DNA of 64,000 bases from Oscarella lobularis (Eukaryota > Porifera > Homoscleromorpha > Homosclerophorida > Oscarellidae). Both the position numbers and the translations under genes were made by a program. The DNA lies in NCBI RefSeq assembly GCF_947507565.1, contig NC_089176.1, positions 3,286,001-3,350,000 on the forward strand, given 5' to 3'. The notes below the pieces were generated by a model. The model searched no databases. It was not told where the DNA came from and saw only the letters and a program-made list of their open reading frames with translations. The stretch's first letter is position 1. Every line of letters starts with the position of its first letter. Of the stretch, positions 34,801 through 45,800 are shown piece after piece.

Positions 34801-36629
34801 CTCCTCTTCCATCGCTTTGCTGTGACGTATCTTCTCGTCGCGTCGCGTCTGCTTCGATCCCGCCTTAAACAGACGTTGCCTCTTCGCCGAACTGCTTCTC
34901 ATTCTCGGTCGATCGACGAGAGGCGTCGTCGTCTCGGGCTCCGCCATCGATTTCGTCTGCCGCAGCCTCTTGCCAATGTTTTGAACTGACCGATGAGTTT
35001 CCCTGGACGCAATGGGCTGAACCGGAAGATCCCTCGGCAACGTCTCGAGTCGCTTTCGCTGCTGAGCCGATTCGGACTCGTCCGCCGTCGCGGCTACCGT
35101 GACGGGTTCAGCAGACGACTGGGACGGCGATTCAGATGTATCGACGACGGGTTGCTGCTCCAACGGAGATTTGCCGTCTTCTTCGTCCAACGACTCTTCT
35201 TCTGCTACGGGTTCGTCGCGTTCTCCAGAAACTACTTCGTAAGCGACGTCGTCATCGTCGTCGGAAGCCGCATTTTGAGCAACTGTCTCCGCAACGTCGT
35301 CGTAAATTTCTTCATTCGTCTCCTGCTCGTCTACCTCGGCAACGACGTCGTCAGGTTTCTGTGACGATGACAGAACTTCCTTTGCTGCCGTTTCGTTCGA
35401 CTCGTCGTCGTCGTCGTCGCCGTCACCGGAAGCATTTCCCGTCGTCGCCTCCTCAATAACGACGTCGTAAATCTCATCTTCATTCTCCCTTTCGACTACA
35501 ACGTCGTCGTAAATTTCCTCCGACGCAACCTCCTCAATCGTTGCCGCCTTCTCGTCGTCGAGATAGGCGGCACTGTTCGCCGTTGCCTCCTCAGTAACGA
35601 CTTCGTAAATCTCGTCCTCATTCTCAGCCCTTTCGACCACGTCGTCATAAAGTTCCTCCGGCGTTGACGGAACCTCGGTCGCCGCCTTTTTGTCGTCTTC
35701 GGCAACGACTTCGTAAATCTCGTCCTCGTCGTGAATTTCTTCGGATGCGATCGTCGCTGGCGGAACTTTAGTCGTCGCTGCCGTTTTCGTCAATGCGTCG
35801 GCTTGACGTCGCGTTTCCGCCACGTCTTCGTACACCACATCGTCGCTCGGTGGCGGCAGCGGCGGCGGTGGCGGTGACGACGATGTTGCTGGAATAGCGT
35901 TGCCCACATCTCCGTAAACGGGATTGAGAACGACGTCTTTATCTTCTGCCGGAATGCTCTCGTACAAGGACTCGCTGTTAGCAACTTGTTCTGCTTTATC
36001 ATCGACTATTGCTGCGTCTTTGGGTTGATAGCGAGGAGGTAAACGAGGTGCCTGCCGACTGGTCGCCGGCACCGTGGTATAAGCGTCTAAAGAGGTCAAA
36101 AAAATGTTGTTTATGTTCATTGAAGCTTAAGTATTATCACTCGCTCACCTTCGTCGTCTTCTTTTGCAAAATCTTCGTACTCAATCTTCTCATTGTCGTC
36201 GGATTCTTCAGCACCGTCATCGCCTGTCGCATCGGGCACATTTCCGTACATTGCGCGATCGTCTGTCGACGTCATCTCGTCGAAGCTCTGCTGACTCTTG
36301 AGCGCCGTCGAAACGCCGGCGAGCGCCTTCATCCACGCGTCGGCATCGTCGGACGAATCGGCGTAGACGTGAAAAACGCGACCTGATGTCACAATGCCGA
36401 AGCAGTTCTCCTTCGGCACGGAAGCAGGCCAGGGACAACGGCACTTGTGGCCGTCGAGAATCCCAATGCACGTCTGCTTGATATCGATCGAGCCGAGCGG
36501 CTGTTTGAGCGGATCCTTATGATAGTTGAGCACGCCGTTGGAAGTGAGACAGAAGACGCGACGCTTCCAATTCTTGCGCACGTTGCCCTGCTTGGTAAGA
36601 GAGCCCATTTTAGCGTATTCCGACTCCAT
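31894..36629 (-). CDS. PH / Tyr-motif / coiled-coil / Costars / LIM scaffold protein
   Basis: Six predicted exons (complement): 36629-36149, 36086-32674, 32623-32486, 32426-32232, 32167-32088, 32011-31894. They sum to 1475 codons in phase, about 1474 aa. An N-terminal PH domain (residues about 8-110, KQGNVRKNWKRRVFCL) precedes an acidic region with at least ten Tyr motifs (YDDV three times, YDVV, YEVV, YEDV, YGDV). A long Glu/Arg/Gln/Lys coiled coil follows, then a Pro-rich segment. A Costars domain (about 1299-1367: EMTNWGSKS, NIFEALSGTLKTAKK, GELLLQGVHD) matches ABRACL and the ABRA C terminus. The protein ends in one LIM domain of EPLIN/LIMD2 style (CFICTKTVYPMEYI, SLGNYAAMDNKFYCKTHYERL). 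Costars and LIM parts suggest actin regulation; YDDV fits Nck SH2 binding if phosphorylated. The exact start is uncertain because an acceptor-like TAG lies just upstream. Confidence 0.82.
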
Positions 36630-36791
36630 ATCTAGTCAAAGCACGCATTCACATCATTTCCAATTAAAATAATCTGCTCGTCGATATTATAAACTGCATA
36701 GATAATACCTTTCAGTTCGTTCGTTCGTCTAACGGTTCACTTACGATATCGCTCTCTCTACGTAGCGGCTACGCCTACCGGAGTGGCCGCA

Positions 36792-39611
36792 TCACGCGAG
36801 CACGTGGCGCTCGCCTATCACGAGATCTTCGTACACGTCTCGTGGGGACAAGATCCGGTTGCTGCCGACGACGACCTGAGAACACAAAAAAATCAATTAA
36901 TAGAAACTAGACGTACATATGTGTATATATACCTCAATATTTGTTTTCGATGCCGTCTCGCGAATTTGCTTCAACTCGCCTAGCGTGACGCCGCCGACGA
37001 CGAAGACGAAGAGCAGTCGATGATTGCCTGGATGAGATTTTCCAACGTTCATAAATTTGCTGGAAAGACGGTCCGATAAGATGCCGCGATTTATTTTTTT
37101 ATTCTCTTTTACCTGAAGCCAAAGGTCAGACTCGTCTTGAGATAGTCTCTCAAACCGTGAGACTGATAGGCAATGTCCGACACGTCCGGCTTGCTAGGAT
37201 CGACAGACGCTTCAACAACCTGAAATTGAGATCATTTTTTTTGTAGGCCAATTGATGTCATAAAAAACTGTACCTGCTTCACAAGAGGTACGTAAACGTT
37301 TCTTCTGTCGGGGCCACGAGGAATGAATAGATTTCTATGGGGAGACGAACAGTAGTCGTCGAATTAAACAATGTATGCGTTTTGCATCTATACTTGAGCT
37401 GCTTCAAATGGGCTCTCGCGTTGCCAAAAGCACGGCAAGTGGAGAACACTTCTTCTATTTTTTCTCGCAAGCTGCTACAACTTCCAACTGAGAAAAATGT
37501 TATAGAGAAACAGTACACGGTTGTAATAGCGCATACCGAAACGTTTCTGCTCATCGGAATGCCACGTTTGTATAGACAACACCAGGGCTTTCTATACAAA
37601 AAAGAAGAGAGATTGTACTACGAGGTCTCAGACGGGAGAGGACGTTTACCTTTAACTTTTCCTCGTCAGATAAAGTTCCTCGCTTCTCTTCCGGAAGTAG
37701 CGAATACAAGAAAATGCAAAGAACCAACACGTCTTTAGCGGTCAGATGCCTCAGAAATTCAAGAGAAGTCAATTAGGCAAGTCGAACATCCGGCGTACGA
37801 GTCTACCTCATTTGCTTATCCGACTGCACCAAGCTGCACAACTGACTAAGCGGACTGTCCGACCCGCCGCTCTCTTCCAACACTCCAAGCAACAAACCCT
37901 GTCAGTTAAATAAAGAAATTACATAGTCAGACGTAAAGGCTCTTAGCTATTATACTTTCTCCGTAGCAAGCAGCCTCTCCCAGTGAGACGTTTCTTGACA
38001 TTCTAGCGTATTGATAGCAGCCAGTGAGCACTCAAGCAAGGCACTGTGCTTCAAGAAAGCCTCGGGTTCGGAGCTGTGGTGTAAGATATGAGTTTATCGA
38101 GACGCTACGCTTTGTTGCTCACGCTAACCTAAACTTTCTCACAAAGCCCTTCAATCTGTCAACCGTCATTCGAGTGACGCGCTCCACTTCGACAGGAATG
38201 CGCTCTTTGGCCATTGCATCGAGCAAAAGTCTAGACACTTCCATGACAGCTTCCTATGACGTAGGACGCATCATTTTTACTGAGAGAGTCTCGTTAATCG
38301 CGACTGACTTTCTCTCTCAGTGATATGAAGGAGCGCAGGAGGCTCTGAGCTATTTGACTATTGCCGTGGTAAAGAGTTCCCGGCGCCAAAGCATCGGTAG
38401 AGTAGCTATGACAAGAAAAGTAGAAAAGTAACCAATTGCAAATAGGTTTTCTATACCTGACATTTGCGGAGAACATAGGTGACATATTGATTGCCACGTC
38501 CGAGCTGTGAGAGTGAAACTTGGGAAGCAAGCCGACTATTCGATCGGCTAAACAGTCGGACAAATGCGATGCGCATCCGACCATATCTAGGGTTCGATCG
38601 ATTAGAACGAGCGACGCCTTATTGGACGTTGTCTAAAAAGAAGATAAAGACTGAGTTATTTGATTGCACGTGGCAAGCCCTTTGCCTTTCTTCTCGCTTT
38701 TGCAGCGGGGAGATTGGCCAATTCCATTGCAATAAGCCGGCTCGTGTGACCAACACTGTAGCAGTCCTCATTCACGTCTAAATCGCCGAACAAGCTGTTC
38801 AACATCGACACAAAAATCTAGCAGAAAAGACTGATATTGTACAGTACGTATTCCATAAGCCCTTACCCGAAGATCAGTCTGCCATTTCTCAGGCAAAACC
38901 GACATGCTACTAACGTCACCAAAACGCTAAATATAAATAAAGTAAAAATTTATTCCTAACGTCAGTGTTTCCTCTTTCACCGATTCGTCGCCTGGCCATA
39001 AAAGGGGCAGGTCGTGAAAGGCGGGCATGAGAAACAGATCGGAATTTATAGGAGCGGCGCAGGCAGTGAACTGGTGAACCTCCGCCCGCACGCGCGTTTC
39101 TTTCTACGGACAAACAAAGCGAGATTCCTCCTCAATAAAAAAGGACCCCCTCCCCTTTCTTCTCCTCACATCTCGCCTCGTCCGACGTAACGCTTGTTCG
39201 AGTTCGGCGCCGACTTCGTCGTAGTTCTCGCACGGTATCTCGCTCGCCGCCAACAGCTCCTCGCTCGTCGTCGTGAAGAGAAGGCAGCGCGAGTGCGTCG
39301 ACGAGGACAAGGTGAGGCACGCGCTTTCGAGATGTTTTACGGCGACGAAACGGGCGCAGACGAGGACGCATGTCGATAGCAGGCCGCTCTGTGAAACGAG
39401 AACGATCTGTGAAGTGCGTTTTGTGAGCGTAAACGTTTCTTACCGCGTCGCCTTTTCCGTTTAGAGGGAACAGTTTTGCCTCGGTGGCGACGAGGCGCTC
39501 GTGTGCACCATTGAGACGACATAGTTCTGCTGCTTCGTCGTCGAGATAGACTGCCGAACGACGAGATGCGGCAACAACGGGTTCCCAAGTCGAGTCGGAG
39601 CGCCAGCGCAT
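36792..39611 (-). CDS. SCFD2: Sec1 family domain-containing protein 2
   Basis: Sec1/Munc18-fold protein whose vertebrate counterpart is little studied. The first exon starts at 39611 (WEPVVAASRRSAVYLDDEAAEL) and ends near 39444. Later exons show the family signatures VLIDRTLDMVGCASH with DRIVGLLPKFHSH and DVAINMSPMFSA (about 38460-38620), AVMEVSRLLLDAMAKERIPVEV (about 38160-38250), LFVFVVGGVTLGELKQIRE (about 36965-37020) and a final exon VVVGSNRILSPRDVYEDL ending in TGA at 36792. The closing VVGGVT and NRILSP pattern matches SCFD2 rather than SCFD1 or VPS45. Introns are short. Its stop lies 163 bp from the start of the next gene on the same strand. Confidence 0.85.
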
Positions 39612-40094
39612 ACTACGAGACTACTGTACGGGCTCTAAATTTACGTCAGCACGTGCAACGGAAGTCCACAGTAAACACACCAACTGAATGGCTCGCTGCT
39701 GCCGCTCGTCCGAGCAGTCTCCTTTGTTACCCGATCCGGGTAACATTAAAGGTAAAAGTGCTACGTGCTCCCGGTCTAGTCTACTTATAAGTTCATAGTT
39801 ACTAAAATTATAGCGTTGCTGTTATCGACGCATCAACTTGTCAGCACTGACCCCTAGTAGAGTGTAGCAGCGTATACTTCTATTGTAGTGCGGGGGGAAG
39901 GATGCAGCTACAAAACACGCACACACAAAGTCCTGGCGTGAACATTCCGGACAGCCGGAAAGCACCAGATTGAGCGTGGGGTTAAGAATGCTATGACGAA
40001 TGCTATGACGTCGTCGCATTCTTCAGAAGCCGCACTCTAATCTAATAACGTATACGGCGCGCCACGTGCTAGAGTACACAGTAGTTTCCATGCA
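39612..40094. other. Divergent intergenic region
   Basis: Lies between SCFD2 (-) and the PLAT-oxidase gene (+), so it probably serves both as promoter. It contains a tandem GAATGCTATGACG-type repeat near 39986-40010. No gene is seen. Confidence 0.45.
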
Positions 40095-42818
40095 ATGATT
40101 TTTGTTATCGCTTTAGAGCTCCGCATTCATGTGAAAACTGGACCATCCTCCAAGAGTCAAGATTCTGACGTAAAAGTGACTATCGTTACGAGAAAGGGAG
40201 ACTCGCTGCCCGTCCCACTTACAAAAAACATACGTGTGAAAGGAAAGTGGCACCTTTTTGAAAGAAACGCTGTAAGCAACTTGCATAGAGCCCCGAAAAA
40301 ACTTTTAAAATAATTTCGCAATTAGGAGGACGTCTTCCGCCCGGAGTTCAGTCTAAATGTCGAGGACGTCGTTCTTGTACAAGTGACTCACCGCGCACTG
40401 TACGAGAAGCAACGAGACTGGTATTTGGAATGGATTGCCGTTGAGGCCGTTGAAGAAAGCGGTAAAGCCAAGGCCTACGTATTCAAACCAGAAAGTGAAC
40501 GCCGGCATTGGCTGTCTCGTCGTCCATTTGAATCGGACGGACGAGAAACGGACGGACGAGAAACGGACGGACGAGAAACTCGTATTCTGCTCTTGCGAAA
40601 AGGTTTGGCGTACTTTGATGTTGTTGACGTAAATTTGAGTTCATTTGTTTTTAGTTATAGAACTGACGGAGGCCGAGGCACGAAGGGGAACTATCGCCGA
40701 TGTGGTCAAACTTGATACTCATGAATACAAAGCAGTTCACACGTACAGTCTTCTGAAAAAAGAACCAAAAGACAAAACTGATGCAGAATCAGCGCTTGAG
40801 ACTGCAGGTGAAGGACCGGTTTGACATTTTTTCAGTCATTGTAAAGCTTTTGGCAGGTTACTGGCGTAAATTTCACAATTGGGCAAAAACGGCAGAGAAA
40901 AAAAAGGTTCTCTGTCTCTATCCCTCGACACTTGGGGAAGTGCACAACATAATCAAACACGCCAACGTCGCCGCCATGCGTATTCGCACGAGTGGCGCCA
41001 ATCACTCGTGGACCAATCTTTTTCCTGACGAAAATCAAGCGCTTATTGATCCTCGTTTTCTTGAGCCCCGCGAAGGAGAAGAGCGCATTCATTACGACGA
41101 GTCAGAAAGCTGCGTTACAATCCTGTGCAACGTTCTCACCAGCGAAGTCCTGTGTCATCAACTGGAACACAAGTACAATTTTCCTTTCAATGTCATTTTG
41201 GGTGGAGTGACCTACGGGGGAATTGTTTCAACCGGGTGCCACGTGAGTGTCTCTACATCCCGTTATGGCTAAGGTTAATAATATGTATTTCTTTTCAGGG
41301 TGTAGGAAAAGACTGTCATGCTCATCCGGATTTGGTTGAGGAGATTCACGTCGTTGACTGCAGCAACGAGGAACAGCCTCGAATCTACAGCAGAAAAAAG
41401 GATGAGGCCCAAATGAATGCTGTCACTACAAGCTTGGGTCTCTTTGGCTTCATTTACAAATTGAAATTTAAGGTGAAAAAAGAAGAAATTGTTGAAACCG
41501 TCAACTCGTTTGACTATAAAGTTGACTTATTTTGGAACCCTCAAGCTCTAAAGGTATATACAGTATATACCATATAAATTAGGTAGCAATTTGGCTTGTA
41601 TTCAGGATCTCGTTGAAAGCAATCAGTCAACGGAGATCTTCTGGTTTCCTTTTAACCAGATTTCAATGCCCAAGGCGCTCCTCAACATTTTCGCTCCCAA
41701 TTTAACAAGAGCTCTTTGCACGAGGTGTAGCGTCGACAACATTATTCAACACTGGTGGGTACCCAAAAATGACGAATTGTACATCAGAAAAATCAATCCG
41801 AGTACAGGTAGTAAGAATGAAAGACGTACTTTTTGTTTGTTTCTCAGTTCTGTCTGTCTTTAGAAAAACCGAAGCCGAAGTCCTTTTATACTCGAGAAAG
41901 CGCTTTTCATTACGTACAAGAGAAAGGATTCGCCATAATATCAAAATGGCTTGCAAAGCGACCTAGAGTTGTTCCTTGTTTCAGCTCTATCGCTCATCGT
42001 ATACTGAAATCATTGAAAATCTTTGGCGTTCAAGTGGGCCAAGACAAGAGGTTTTGTGCGTAATGAGAAGTTGCTCAGAATTGATCCTTTCTATAGCGTT
42101 GTTCAAGAACTGGCTCACGCAATTCATTATCGAAAATTCGTTCACGAAGGCTTCCGCATTTTCGACCTTGAGTATGCCTTCGTCGTTGAAGAAGATTATC
42201 AAAACATAGCAGACGCGTGCAAGGTTTATTCTTGTGCTTGCTAAAACGAATTTGCTCGTTCAAGACTTTACGTGCATTTAGATTGTCGTTGATACTGTGA
42301 AAGAGTACTCACAAGCAGAAGATGTCGAAGAGCGATTTCCTATGTCTTTGGCACTCGAGATGAGGTTCATGTCAGACAGCCAAAGCTTGCTCTGTCCTGC
42401 TATCGTTGGCAAGGAATCGCCACGAGACAAAGGAATCAAAGTCGCCTACATTGAAGTCACGGCGTTCGCTACTCAGGAGCATTCGGTCCTGTCACTTTGG
42501 AACCAATTTGCAGATGAAATTGCTAGAGTATACCTATCGCTAGGCTATAGGTGACCTTTTCTAACTGCACCGGTTTAGAAATGGATGACCATGGACTCAA
42601 AATCAGAAGTGAGACCGTTGCCTCATTGGGCCAAGGCGGCAGAGGTGGATCCCAGCTCCAATTCTGAAATTGTGAATTACCTGTGGAAAAGCAACGGTCA
42701 AAACATGAAAGAATTTCTAAAGCAGCTGCACTCGTCCGGAGCTGATCCAAACAAAATCTTCTACAACGATTACCTGAGAAGGGTATTTCGCCAAGATGAT
42801 GACAAAGACGAGACCTAA
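40095..42818 (+). CDS. PLAT domain fused to aldonolactone (L-gulonolactone-type) oxidase
   Basis: Predicted exons: 40095-40271, 40326-40602, 40655-40807, 40857-41242, 41299-41553, 41606-41807, from 41864 (with a tiny intron near 42030-42070) to 42223, from 42282 to about 42526, and a last exon to the TAA at 42816-42818. The N-terminal part is PLAT/LH2-like (LRIHVKTGPSSKSQDSDVKV then DWYLEWIAVEAVEE and KAYVF). The C-terminal part is a VAO-type FAD oxidase: GANHSWTNL holds the His used for flavin linkage in this family, GGVTYGGIVSTGCHGVGKD is the FAD-binding loop, and PHWAK matches the HWxK active-site motif of gulonolactone and arabinonolactone oxidases. A sugar-lactone substrate is inferred. 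The PLAT part suggests membrane or lipid association. Confidence 0.82.
40534..40578 (+). repeat. 15-bp coding minisatellite, three units
   Basis: Three tandem copies of CGGACGGACGAGAAA encode D-G-R-E-T three times in the linker after the PLAT domain. The unit length keeps frame, so copy number could vary between individuals without breaking the gene. Confidence 0.85.
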
Positions 42819-42849
42819 AAAGGAAGGCGTAAGGCAATAACCTGATAGG

Positions 42850-45800
42850 CTGATCGCTGAATTTTGTGTGCAAATGTTTGTATTTCGTTGATGTGTGTGA
42901 CTTTGATGTTGATGTTCCTTTTTAGTTCTTTGCATTCCTTTTTTTGTCCACGGGCTGTGACTTCTATTATCCTGCAGCAAAAATGAAAACATTTAGTGTC
43001 ATTGTTATAAAAGTACGAAAAATCACTTATCAAAAATATGAACTAAAATCACTTATTAAAAAGATCGGCACATTCCGTGTATCCCTAAATGCATGAGATA
43101 CTAGAGCTGACCTTGAAACACTACGCAAAACTTACTTTTTCCTGAGCATGCTGAAGAGGCGTTTTCCCGTCAGCATCCCGAGTCGAAATCTTAGCACCTC
43201 TAAAAATACAAAAAGCTAAGAGCCAGACATCTATAAAAGGTACACTTGACTGTACCTTTGAAGAAGTCCTTCAAGTATATCAGCGCGATTCCGCAGCGTT
43301 GCTAAGTGCAGAGGCGACGCAAGACTGCCGTCTTTTAAGTCAACGTTGCAACTGAAACAAAACCAATTGTCATCAGATCTAGACGATTCTTAGCACTTAC
43401 TATCTGCAGGCTAACAACAAAGATACTGCCTCCATACTCCCTTCAGCACAAGCAACGTGCAGTGCAGAACGACCACTCGAGTCAGTAACGTTTACATCCG
43501 CTGCCTGAAAAGAAACATTTATCCTCTCCATACATAAGTAGTAGTCTTGAGCACGTTTATTTCCAGAATCGCCTGAACGCAGGTAAGAGCATTCTCGTAA
43601 ACAGCCAAGTGAAGGGCCGTTCGTCCGCGATCATCTCCAACGTTCAGTTGAGCCTTTACCAAGGAGAAACGAATATTTCGTTGTTTTTTCAATAAACATT
43701 CCGCTCGCACCTGTGACATGAGGAGAAGTCGAACGTGCTGGCTCCGTTGGCTTTTGACGGCAGTGTGAAGCGGAGTCAAGTGGCTGGCGTTTCGTTGATT
43801 GATCGCCTTCAGAGCCGCAGGCGAAAGACGCTGCACAAGAATTTCCAAGCATCTGTATACATTTTTGTCGGTCGGGTAAAGAAACGTTTTCTTCTTCTCA
43901 GTTTGCTACTTGCCTCGTCTCTTTCGCTCCGGCGCAGTAGTGAAACACGTTTCGACCATACTCGTCGCTACTAAGTAAATTTAACTGCGAGTGTCTAAAC
44001 CATTGAAAAAATTAATTCAAAGAGAAAAACGGTGCCTCGGTGACTACTGACTTGAGCAGTACTTTTACCACTTCATCGCGATTTTGCTGAGCCGCCAATG
44101 ATAACGCTGACATCCCGACTCGATTAACGGCATTAACATCCGCCTTCTGTCGAATCAGCATTTGGCAAACCTTGGCTTCACAAATCAGCTGAGCTCTCTC
44201 CAGATAACATTTATCTCTCACCTTGACTTGTCCAGCCACTGCCGCGTACATGAGAGCGGTACGTCCCGCCGAATCCCGCTGGTTCACTCCGAGTTGCTTG
44301 ATTAGACTGCCCAGTTTTCGTCGATCGCCTGATCAAACAGGTTGCATACTTTTCAGTCTCATTGATGTGCGTACCTCGACCGGCCGTCGTGTGCAGAACA
44401 CTTACGCCGAAATCGCTCCAGCCCAGTTCTTCAAAGATGCCCTCAGCACTGTTCTCCGAACTCGTTGACACCTGGCTCTCCGATCTTGAGAGAGCCAGAC
44501 TGGCAAGCGATTGTCGTGGACTGGACGTTAATTAATTACGATAAGATGATTAGCCTTATTTTACAGAAGTCAATAATACCTTGAAGACGTTTCATTTTCT
44601 TTCTTGCGGTTTGGATTCAACAGTCGATGGGAGTGAGTGGAAGCTACGTCACTAGCAGTTATTGACGTGAGGCTGATTTGAGACGTTTGCAGTGACTCGC
44701 CACCACCAACACCGCTTCCACTGCCAGCTAACGGCCTGGTCCCGCTGCATCAAAAGAGACACTGGCGTCTTAGAGCGAATGACAGCAAGCAATCATACCT
44801 CGGACTCAAAACCCTGCTTCTTTGCAGCGAAGGTGATAGTGCCGAAACACTAGAAATTTTGCGTATACAGTAGTAGATAAACAGCTTTTGACATGCAAAT
44901 TCACCTTTGGCTTCTTCTGTGACCACCATGTCGATACTGATGGGGAAATTGATAGAATTCGTTATCCGACGCTGAAAACACCGTCAATCCTGAAATAAAG
45001 CAATAGAGTTTTGAGTTTAATTGGATGTTTTAACCCAACCAGAAACTGAAAAGAACACGTTGAGATCCATTAGACGTTGCCCAACATCCTTTTCAAAGAG
45101 CTCATTTTAGTGACAACGCCTAGGCATTCATTCCTTACATGCGCCAAATCGAACGACGCAATCCCTTCCATATAAGTCATGAACCATTCAGCCGCCGCAC
45201 TGCCAGTAAACACGTTCTCCCTTCCAGGACCCAACAACTAAAGCAGAACACGATTAGATATATTCCATTTCTTTAGGACGACGTTCTCACTCTCGTTGGA
45301 ATGCCGGTGAGCGGATGACTCAAAGCCATGGCGTAGCGCGTCAGAGACTCCACATCGGGAACGAGCCAATGAGAGTCGCCGCCGCCGCCGCCGAGACCGT
45401 AATAGCTCTCGTCGTAATAAGAGTCCTAATAAATAAATAAATAAATAACACAAGTGAATTCCGTGCGGGGAGGAGAGGGAAACGCTTACCGTTCCATAGT
45501 ACCCATGCAACGAGTGAGGACGACTGTGCCCGTCGCTCGGACCACCGCCGTTGCTGTAACTATACCATCGTTGAAGACGAGACGATCGCGGCGATAGAAC
45601 GACGTCGGCGGCACCGGCGGTCGTAGGACGAGTCCAACCGGGCACTAGGCGAACATTTAGTCATATAAGGAAATGAAATAATTAGCCTGACTTGATGTGC
45701 GATGTCGATGAATCATTGGACTGTTGTAGCTGGCTCCGACGCCAAATCGACGCACGGAATGGCTGAGCGGCGGCGGCGGCCCCGTCGGCGGAGTCGGTTT

